In this document: positions 55,607 through 64,000 of the stretch, piece by piece
Numbering within the stretch: the stretch's first letter is position 1
Layout of the letters: each line of letters starts with the position of its first letter
DNA from: Oscarella lobularis
Taxonomy: Eukaryota; Porifera; Homoscleromorpha; Homosclerophorida; Oscarellidae
Reading direction: 5' to 3'
DNA: 64,000 nucleotides
NCBI RefSeq assembly: GCF_947507565.1
Contig: NC_089177.1
Location: 3,038,001 to 3,102,000 of the forward strand
Notes under the pieces: generated by a model
The model's database searches: none
Seen by the model: the letters and a program-made list of their open reading frames with translations, nothing else
What the model was told of the DNA's origin: nothing
Position numbers and translations under genes: made by a program

Positions 55607-57405
55607 ACTACTTCTCTGTTGAAAATGTAGGTATATTATTTAGACTGCCGTCAGTGTTACTCTATTCATTTGATCTTGCAAATAAAATGTCTCTCTGCCA
55701 AATTCGCTCGCGCTAAAATCAAAGATACAAACCTATTTTCCAAGTTGACACTTCCATTGAACAGCAGCAACGACGCTGTCTTCCCCATATAAATAAATTG
55801 GGGTCCCCTGCTGTGCGAATGCTTCAAAATCCAACGTGGCGCAGTCAAAACACGTTTAGAACAGAAATTCGATCGGCTCATTGCGCGTTGTCGACTTGAA
55901 AGAGCGATGCTGAAGACCCTTGTCTCGTTTTCCTCGTAGTCGCGCCACGAAAAGCAGAGTTTCAGACCGCGATCGTCTTCGATTTGCGGAATGGCGCTGA
56001 CGGGACGAGCAGGGATCCATTTTCTTCGTAGCGTGCGCTCTGCGCGCGAATTCACCGCGTGTACTGTACAGCAGACTCTGTACGGCTGTGTACAGCCAGA
56101 TTCAGTGCCGATTCAATTAGAGAAACGAATCTTCTCCAGTCGATCATGATCGCAAGCAAAACCACGAGGAGCCGCCATTTTTAGCGCCCCGGTCACGTTC
56201 GGAGCTCGTGGAAAATTGGCGCGAATTTTTCCTCAACCAACCAGCTGCCTAGGCAAAGTAAATTAGTCTCGCCTTTGAATCGGATATTACATCATGCTCG
56301 GTATAAAACCGCTGCACGCAGCGCACAGAATTCAGTTCTGGCTAGGTGGGGGAAGTCTAACGGACGGAACCCTGGAGGTCGTCGGCGTTGGGAAAGCCTC
56401 AGTCATGTCAACATCAAACGTGCTCAGTCGGTTGCCAATCCTTGCTGAAGCTGTAAGGTGCAGTGGACGGGCGTCGCGCGAGTTCTTCTCGCGGCGCGCG
56501 ATTGGCACTGGAAAAGTCATAAAAGGTCCGTTGGATTTCATATATTGAGAAAAACAGTATAAGAGAAGAACAGAGAGACAGGGAACAACAGCAAAGGACG
56601 AAAAACAACAACAGCTAAAACATAAATACATACAAGGGAGGGGTTAATGGGTATTGGAATTGCAGCGTGTTGGATGGCTTGGGTCGCGAAGCCTGGCGTA
56701 CCGCGATAATACCGAGTGGGCGTCAGGCTCAGATCAGTTCACTTTCCTGCCAAAGAAACGTGTGGGGGGCCCAGTGTCTCGTGGCTGTTTCTCACTCGGC
56801 TTAGTGACCTATAGCCTAAGATGACCTGACTTTCCAGAACCTCATCATAGCACGTTGTTGACTATATGACTGTGTGTGGACTCACGTTCGGCGGCTTCTC
56901 TCAATCCGGTAGTCCCGCTTCCTCTTAAGCGAAGGACTATGGCCCCATGGGTCGCGGTGCAACGAGGTCGGGGGGACGGTGTGGGAGAGCCGTTCTCGAT
57001 CCTAGGCCGCACCGTCGTGGTTGAGCCTATGATGCCACGGCTCGCTCTCAAATATTTTTGGGCTACCAAGCGTTCGAACCTCCACGCGGTGTAGCCTGGA
57101 TTGCGCCAATACGAACGCAGGACAACAAGGTACGTACACGGATAGATCGAAAAGAGATTATTTTTTTGTTTTTTAGGCTCTTTAGTCGACTGATGAGGGA
57201 GAAAGCTAGAATGAACCGAAGAGGCCACTCCCACCGAGACGATCGGAGCCTAACGAAGGCATTCGACGAGTTATTAGTGTAGTTCGAAGGTAGAAGATAG
57301 TGAGCGCATGTTGCACAGTTCGCGACGATTCGCAAAAGACGCAAATAAATAAATATATGCATCCATGATGCCGTGCGATTGACTACGCATGCTTCAAAAT
57401 CTAAC
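55607..57405. other. Long spacer, mostly without recognised genes
   Basis: Apart from the ACIN1 pseudofragment (55826-55931) I see nothing supportable. A minus frame of 129 codons covers 55666-56055 but runs antisense to that fragment and has no recognisable domain. A YY1-like AGCCGCCATTTTT lies at about 56169. 56650-57060 is GC-rich, with no clear RNA gene. Confidence 0.5.
55826..55931 (+). pseudogene. Decayed copy of the ACIN1 5' end (SAP region)
   Basis: Aligns with 57387-57545: shared GCTTCAAAATC, TGGCGCAGTC, CGATCG.CTC.TTGCGCGT and TGCTGAAGACCC. The start codon is GTG here instead of ATG, an in-frame TAG appears after seven codons, and about 42 nt in the middle of the SAP domain are missing. 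Similarity fades after the TGCTGAAGACCC block. It is therefore a non-functional partial duplicate lying about 1.5 kb upstream of the real gene in the same orientation. Confidence 0.8.
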
Positions 57406-59511
57406 ATGGCGCAGTCGAACCCCGTTTGGACGATTAACGGGAAATCGATCGACTCGTTGCGCGTCGTCGACCTAAAGGAGCAATTGAAGCAACGAAATCT
57501 TCCATGCACGGGCATAAAAGACGTGCTGAAGACCCGCCTAAAGAGCGTAGGCGACGATTCCGCACGGGAAACTCGAAATTCCCATTGGCTCACGCTAGGC
57601 ATTGGAAGCGGAGCGCGCTCCAAGTTGCGACGTCGCGGAAACCAAACCCGACGAGCCCGCAACGGTAAGAACGCGACAAGCCACGTGGACGCGAAGCTCC
57701 AAGGCGCGCTATTGCTATTCCAGACGGAGGACGCCTCCGACGGTCGAGTAAAGGCCGATACGAGCGCTACGACGCCCGAAAATTCGATCGATCAAAGCGA
57801 GGAGACGCGATCCGGTGCGAAAAGAACGATACGGGCTCTGTCGGAGACGGAGAGAGAAGTCGCCGAAATGGAATTGGATTATACGGAGATGAAGGACGAC
57901 GGGACGATCGGCGGACGAAAAGGACGAGGTGGAGACGGGAGCGCGGATAGCGTTGCGGTAAGGCGCGTTGAAACACGTGGAAAATTAATAAATAGTTTAT
58001 CATTTTTTTTTCCTAGAAACGTGAGTCCAGGAAGCGAAAGATTGTAATTCGTATGTTGGGATACCTGTTTGGGGGCGTTTCGTTTCGGTTTGTAGTTTGC
58101 CGGTCTAGGGTCTGGTTCGCAGTCGAAAGAGGGCGATGCTTCGACGGGAGATGGTCTGAAAAAGAAGCGAGGGTGGAACGTCAACAAGCCATCGACAACG
58201 GCGTCGATTCCAATAAGTACAGACATCCTCAAGGTGGGGATTTTTTCTTCTTCTTCTTTAGATGCCTGCTATAAACGACCACTGGCTCTTTTTCTTTCAG
58301 GAGATTATCCCAGCTGATATTTCGTCTCAGGAACAAACTGCTCTATCCGCCGATAGCGACGACGAAGAGAATGACAGCCGAGCTCTCAGATTCTCCGGCG
58401 AACGACCGACGGACTTGAGAGCGAGAGTGCCGATTCTGCCGCCACCCAAAACCGAAACCAGTATGAAATGTTTTCATATTTCTATACTCTCTGACTTTTA
58501 ATTGAGGTGGTGGTGCTCGACTGTCTGCTCTTGCTATCAGCGAGGCGATTGCCAGTTCTCAGCCCGAGCAGCGTCAACCGCCGTCGCCGGCTCGAAATCC
58601 TCTATCGACGATTATTCACGTGACGAACTTGGTTCGTCCGTTTACCATTCCCCAGATAAAGGAACTGCTTAGTCAGAAAGCGGCGCTGAAAGACTTCTGG
58701 ATGGACAAAATCAAATCCAATTGCTATGCTCTGGTGAGAAGAAGAGAGTGGCTCTAGTTGGGTCCCTATTTTTTTTCTGATTCTGTCCTCGCCCTCCCTA
58801 GTACGCCACTGATGACGACGCAGAGGCATCTAGAGAGAATCTCCACAAGCTCAAATGGCCCAATACGAGCCCCAAGTTTCTTTCCGTGGATTATGCTACG
58901 TTAGAGGAAGTGAGAGTGGCGCTTGCTAGTGCGACGTTGCTCAGCAGTTGGCCTTTTTTTTCTTTTGCAGTTCAATAGTGTACGTGGTATTGTGACGAAG
59001 CCGAAGCCGCCTGTTCAAGCGGAGACGACTGCTGACGACAGTGCCAGTATTAAAAAGGAAGAGGGGAGCTCCAGTGTGCCGGCGGAAGCAGCAGTTGCTC
59101 GTGAGTGATGATCACTGGCACACTGCCGATTGTGAACTACCGCTGTTTTCGATGTGTAGCGGACAATGGGGCTGAGACGATGACGGAGATAGCGAAAGTT
59201 GACGTGCCGACGGCGGCGAAACTGCTCGACGATCTGTTCAAGAAGACAAAGACGCAACCGGCTCTGTATTGGTTACCTCTCACAGACGACGAAGTGAGCA
59301 CTTCTCTATAGATTCTTCCGAGAGAAAAAAACTGTCTTTCCTGAAGGTAAAAGAAAAATTGAAGAAACAACAAAAGGAACAGGAGCGAGAGCGGGGCAAA
59401 GAACGAAGTCAACGTGATATAGATCAGCAGCGCTATAGAGATAGGTATAGAGGAGATAGGCGATATCATCGATCGAGGTCAAGAAGTGCAGAACGCACTC
59501 GGCGGCGATGA
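57406..59511 (+). CDS. ACIN1: Acinus (ACIN1), SAP-RRM splicing/EJC-associated protein
   Basis: Start [18 protein letters not shown]; the SAP DNA-binding motif is [19 protein letters not shown] then KDVLKTRL (residues about 18-47). Middle exons: [40 protein letters not shown] (the KKRxWG-type block), [16 protein letters not shown]. The RRM is [20 protein letters not shown], then [20 protein letters not shown] and [20 protein letters not shown]. The RSB motif, which binds RNPS1 and SAP18 in the ASAP complex, is [20 protein letters not shown] then LPLTDDE (59217-59293). The C-terminus is charged [15 protein letters not shown] with RS/RR repeats, stop 59509-59511. Much shorter than vertebrate acinus-L, close to the short isoforms plus SAP. 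Converges with CEP89 (176 bp). Confidence 0.92.
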
Positions 59512-59687
59512 TCGAAGTAGATCAGAACGTTCAAGGGTCATAAATTGACTGTTGTGCTTATGTTACGAAAGGAGGCTGTTTGATTCAGTTTGATTCGAGG
59601 TTTAGGACGAAGTGGTAATTTTATCGTTGTACTCTTAAGTAATTGTCTTACGTTTTGGGCAACGCGGCGACTTTGACTTTTCGACAG

Positions 59688-62600
59688 CTACGGAGACGCG
59701 TCCATGTCTAGTCGTCCCTTTCTTGACGCTGCAACTGAGTGTAAGAGCGATTCGATGTCCGACTTTTGCTTATGCCTGAAATCAAAAATCAGAGCGACAG
59801 GAATTTCGAATTAATTATTTCATTCACTTGTAAAAGATGTCGAGCTGATCCTTTTTCCTCCTTACCGCATTGCGTAGTCGTTTGATTTCTGCTTGGTAGC
59901 GACGAAGGTTTTCCTGATACTCTCTGTCCCTCTCATTTGAGCTGAAAAGTATTTTTTGAAAACGACTCTAGAAGGGTAGGACTACTCACTCTAGTTTCGC
60001 TTCTTCAAGTCTCCTACTGGCCTGCATCTGGAGCGACTACGTTGTCCAGTCAATCATCTCAAGTCAAAGGCAGCAAAAGTTTTCTTACCTCCAATTTCTG
60101 TCGAACTTCATTGACGCGAACGTCGCTCTCTATCATTTTACGCACAGCTTCATCGTGAGCCTGTCTGTGACCGTCCGCCTAATGATGGCATTAATACTCA
60201 CAGAACAAACAACTCCAGCCAGGGGTCACCTTTTCAAGAGCAAGGTCTCTTTCCATCTGAGCCTTCTCCGCCTAAAATCTAGCTGGTACTACCACCAAGC
60301 GAAGGCTCTCGTAAAAGTACCGCAAGCATGGCCTTCTGAACAAGGCCTGTAGCAGACGAGCCTTTTTCCTTGTACGACCGAAGTCGATCTCGCAACAACA
60401 CGATGACCTTTTTCTGTTTTCTAGATTAAATACAGAATTTTATTTAGGGATGTGATTAAATATGAACGCACTTTTGAGAATGCGTCAGCGTTTCTATTTG
60501 CGTTTCAAGACGAAGAACGTCGGCTTCGGAGTCTGCGAGAGACGAAATGATGATTCGAAGGTTACAGTTCGTTTCATACCAGCCAGGCGTACGCTCAAAG
60601 CGTTTTTCTCTTTATTGACTGCCTGTTCTCGGAGAAGATAAGGAACCAGACTGATCTCACTTGCTATATAGACTCACTTCAAGACGCTCTCTAACATTCA
60701 CACTCTCCATTCGAAATTGTTGTTCTAATTCTGCAGCAACTCTGGATATACCCTAATTTTACAAACACGTATCCACGCATATTTTGCAGACCTGCTGCAT
60801 TCTTCTAGCGACGTCCGATGCTCCTCCACAGACATTCTGCTAAGACTGTCTTCTTTGATACGATTGCACTCTTCTCGCAATGCCCTATTCTCTCTCTCCA
60901 ACTCTTTCACGCGAGCCTCGAGCTTGCATGTGCCTTCGTCAGCTAGAGAAATCTTCTCCTTCAGTGTAACGGCTGTCATGGGCGAGTGTACGAATCTTAA
61001 TTAAATTTCTTCTTTGCCTGCGTACCTTCAGCGTCTTGAGCTGCGATTTGGGCGGCAAATTTTCTTTTCTCCGCTTCCTGCTGCTCGATGAGCAGCGAGT
61101 TTTCCTCGAGAACAAGCTTGGTCTGTTCCTGAATTTTCAACCTTGGACGTAATTATTTGCTGTGAACGCGAAAGGCACAGCATTGCGATGTCTCACCATT
61201 CATTTCTGCTCAGAGGGTTAGCCGACTTGATCTCTTGGATTGTCTGACCAGATTCACGCTAACATTGCGTTGTTGACTCCTTTGAGTAGACATACCTTTT
61301 TCAGCGTTTCGTTTTCGTGTTTTTTATCAGCCATCTGTCGTTTGCACTGCTCCAAGTACTCCTGAAAAAAACGTTTCAAGAAGCGGAGGGTAACAAGACG
61401 TCAAATGCGACTTCGTATGAGGAAAGAATAGCTTCTTTTTCGTGCAATTTTTCGTCGTAAGCTCTCAGTAAAGGATTCAGTTCATTGACATTCTAGACAG
61501 AGAAATAAGCAACTACGTACACATGACAGGAGCATAAAGACGCACCACTTCCGACGAAAAGGACTCTCCAACGGCTGTCTACTCAAGGTCTCAATAAAGA
61601 ACATAAAATACCATTCGCGAAGATACGCACCCGCTCGGAAAGTCCTCGGACTTGATAACGACTAAGTTCAACATTCAGTCGACGAACTAAATTATTTACA
61701 TGGGCATCTAAAGAAGCAGGCGGACTCGGCTACAAGCGAGACAAACCTGCGTCCTTCAGTTTCACATTCTCTTTCCCCAGAAGATCGCATTGCTTTTGCG
61801 CCAGCAGCAAGGCCCCACCTAATACGAGTGTCATCGTCATACAGAGGCTCTTGGTGCCGCGCTCACCGTCCTCGCTCACGGATGCAGCAAGACTTTTCAA
61901 TCGATCATTATCTCGCTGCAACTCGACAACAAACTCCTGAAGACCGGCCAGTCGTGCTCTGTAGTCATCAGACGGAGGAGAAAGAGACAGGCCCTCCTCC
62001 TTGACCGCCATCGCCGGCGCCGACTCGCTTTGAGTCTCGACGCGAAGAAGCGGTAGAGCTCGAACAAACGAATGCGAGTCTTGCGACGGCTGCTCCAGAC
62101 GATTTAAAAACGACGGCGATTCCGAATACGACCGCGGTACAAACGACGCCCTGACTGAAGAGGACGCCACAAGCGGAGTGCTGTGAGGACGAGTCGTCTG
62201 CATATACAAATCCGGCCCAGTGGAGGATTTCACTTTTTCATACGACGACGGCGGTATGTGATCATACGTCGACAAGCGTCGCCGATCCGGAGGCGGCGGA
62301 AAATGATTCGATTCGTTAAAGAGAACTCGATTGTACTCCTCATCGCCTGATGGAACGATTTCTCCCTCCGATATCGCTCCGGGGGGAGATAGTTGACGCC
62401 GTTGCGATGCTCCGATGTCCGGCGACGAACCGGGAAAGACCGACGTGTCCGTTACGGGATCGAGGATGGAATCGTTTTCCGGTTCGAGTTCGTGATAGTG
62501 AGCCAATTCGGCTGCCGTGGCGGGGCTGTCTGAAGACGAGTCTTTTTCGACGACGAAACTGCGTCCCTTTCGAACGAGTGCCAGTCTCTTGGGACTCTTA

Positions 62601-63076
62601 GTATTTGACGTCGTTTTTGGTAGATTTTTTGGATGTAATTTGCGTTGATCTGGCGAGGAGTCGATAGCTGAAGTGCTGGACTCTACTTCGTCAATTTTTC
62701 CCTTTCCCTTTCTGCTTTTGTTCACTTTTGCGTAGGGTGGCGAAGCCTTTCGCTCCCTTGCGTCTTTAGACGGTGTTGGACTTCGCATTCGCGGTCGTAC
62801 GTCGATTACGTTGAGATGTTTAGCTCCTCGTGCGCGATTCGGCTTCTGAAGCGTTCTGTCGCCGCCGTCTGGTGTTGATCGCACGATGGAATAGCCGGGA
62901 TCGGTTTGATTGCTCGTCGTATCGCCTTCTTGTCTGACTTGGAGCTCATCTGGCTCATGCGACGGCTCTTCGATCTATTAGAAACTTCCACGCTCTTTTT
63001 TTGTGCGCGCGTTTTCGCTTTCTACCTTGCTGGGAGACTTCTTCTTCCTCTTGAAGAACTTCTTGACGGTCTGCAT
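59688..63076 (-). CDS. CEP89: CEP89 (CCDC123), centriolar distal-appendage coiled-coil protein
   Basis: Start MQTVKKFFKRKKKSPSK at 63076 (exon 1 ends with GTAGAA donor), then IEEPSHEPDELQVRQEG in exon 2. A long low-complexity Ser/Pro-rich N-terminal half (62884-61960) precedes coiled coil: LAGLQEFVVELQRDNDRLKS, CDLLGKENVKLKDA, and the diagnostic VRRLNVELSRYQVRGLSER (near 61640-61700), NELNPLLRAYDEKLHEKE (61440-61500), YLEQCKRQMADKKHENETLKK. More coiled coil follows, ending HSVAASRKGRLDMDASP with TAG at 59688-59690. The RLNVELSRYQ block followed by LxPLLxAYxxxxxEK is the CEP89 signature. CEP89 is needed for distal appendages and ciliogenesis, and in human and fly also affects mitochondrial complex IV. 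Roughly 3.4 kb with many 40-60 nt introns; internal joins not fully traced. Confidence 0.85.
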
Positions 63077-63275
63077 TTGTTGTTATGATTGTTATCCGGG
63101 TGTGTGTGTTGTTCGCAACGTCAACGTAAAGCATGCACACGCGCACAATTACCTGGCCCACGAAAAAAAGAATTTCTAACTTCCTGTGTGGTCCCCAGCT
63201 CCAATTTACGTTGTTTCAGTATGCAGTACGTCTAACACAAATATGCATCTACTTACTGTATGCAACAATAAAACG

Positions 63276-64000
63276 TTAGTCTCCGTTCTTGCTATTTGCC
63301 TTGCCTTTCGGCGCAGACTTCGTACGACCTGCATCAGAGGAGAACTCTTAGCACTAAACTTCGCACGCTAGCGTCGGTTTATACACTTACTCTGAGCAGA
63401 CGAACGTATAATTATTCGTCTGCCTCTGGGAACATTTGAGGCTCCTACAAAGCAACTCAAAACCGATTCTATCTCAAAACAATAGACATTCTAACCGCCG
63501 GATGGCTGCTGCGTTTGACCGTCATTGGTTCCGTCTGCTTTAGATTCGCTTTGATCAATTTTAGACTGTTCTTGGGTAGCCCTTATTCCCAACTCAGCTT
63601 CCTCTTCCGGCTCGTTAAACAATGCAATATCATCTGACTCCTCGGGAAACTCTTCTCCGAGACCCGGCGGTTCCACGGAGCCCACGGGATCTTCCTTACC
63701 ACCTGCAGAAGAGAATAAGAAAACGAAATTTCATTCGAAGGAAGTTACCATCGGTGGTGGCATCGTCTTGCGATTTATCCTCAACATTCCTACAAACACG
63801 GCAATTGATCAATTAGCCAATCAAAACAAACTACACTTATACTCTGCTTCTGCTTCGGTTGGTGCCATTTCACCACTGTCTACGACGTTATCTCCTTCGC
63901 TGGCACGGTCAGTTTCTTCCACCATCTCAACATCTTCGACAACAACTTGAATTGGCGGTTTAGCGTCTCCGGAATCCGCCTCAGCATCAATTTCTATAAC
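63276..64000 (-). CDS. 3' part of an acidic-protein gene, cut by the window edge
   Basis: Partial. From the window end, minus-strand exons encode a Glu/Asp-rich stretch (VVVEDVEMVEETDRASEG ... VVDSGEMAPTEAEAEY near 63845-63955), then EDKSQDDATTDGG, GSVEPPGLGEEFPEESDDI and ALFNEPEEEAELGIRATQEQ (63490-63690). A small exon then gives ASNVPRGRRIIIRSSAQ (63380-63440), and the last exon a basic tail SRTKSAPKGKANSKNGD with stop at 63276-63278. An acidic body with a short Arg/Lys-rich end suggests a nuclear or nucleolar protein. I do not recognise the family; the N-terminal domains lie outside the window. Confidence 0.6.

Noticed and set aside
55666-56055. Minus-strand 129-codon frame
   Set aside because: Antisense to the ACIN1 pseudofragment and without recognisable features; a real gene here is possible but unsupported.
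56845-57060. GC-rich stretch that could be a structured RNA
   Set aside because: No tRNA cloverleaf, snRNA or rRNA motif could be identified by eye.

Overview
The window is nuclear DNA from an intron-rich but very compact animal genome. Protein genes lie on both strands, often under 150 bp apart, with GT-AG introns mostly about 45-70 nt. The gene set is metazoan: STRIP, CEP89, LPCAT with EF-hands, PH-domain formin, ACIN1, WDHD1, CLN5 and DDAH. Together with a CRT-like transporter family that is not typical of bilaterians and the very short introns, this suggests a sponge, perhaps a homoscleromorph. That placement is inference.

Layout. 1-34780 is a continuous gene run: CLN5(-), LCMT2/TYW4(-), WDHD1(-), a small membrane protein(+), an EF-hand/WD40 protein of the WDR49/WDR95 type(-), three CRT-like transporters(-) with a broken copy of the STRIP 3' end between the first and second, STRIP(-), a PH-containing formin(-), a Rab-like GTPase(+) and LPCAT(-). 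The 14.8-23.1 kb stretch is a local tandem duplication. Its breakpoint can be read at about 18067: the WDR first exon, CRT genes and STRIP tail were duplicated, leaving a truncated STRIP pseudocopy and an orphan WDR first exon.

34.8-46.0 kb is gene-poor. It holds a 7.6-kb array of a 25-bp minisatellite with higher-order periods of about 668 and 860-884 bp. Two Helitron-like 3' termini (34849-34878 and 44014-44042) bracket it. It is followed by a diverged repeat cluster and two GC-rich blocks.

46.0-64 kb is gene-dense again: DDAH(-), CCNDBP1(-), bystin(+), an orphan GPCR(-), a secreted cysteine-phosphatase-like protein(-), a mucin-like membrane protein(+), an ACIN1 5' pseudofragment, ACIN1(+), CEP89(-) and the 3' end of an acidic-protein gene(-) cut by the window edge.

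The genes do not form one pathway. They are housekeeping functions (tRNA modification, replisome, 40S assembly, splicing, STRIPAK and cilium, lysosome, phospholipid remodelling), often paired head to head with 58-155 bp between start codons, which suggests shared promoters. Exon joins were read by eye from splice consensus and family homology, so internal boundaries of long genes are approximate.
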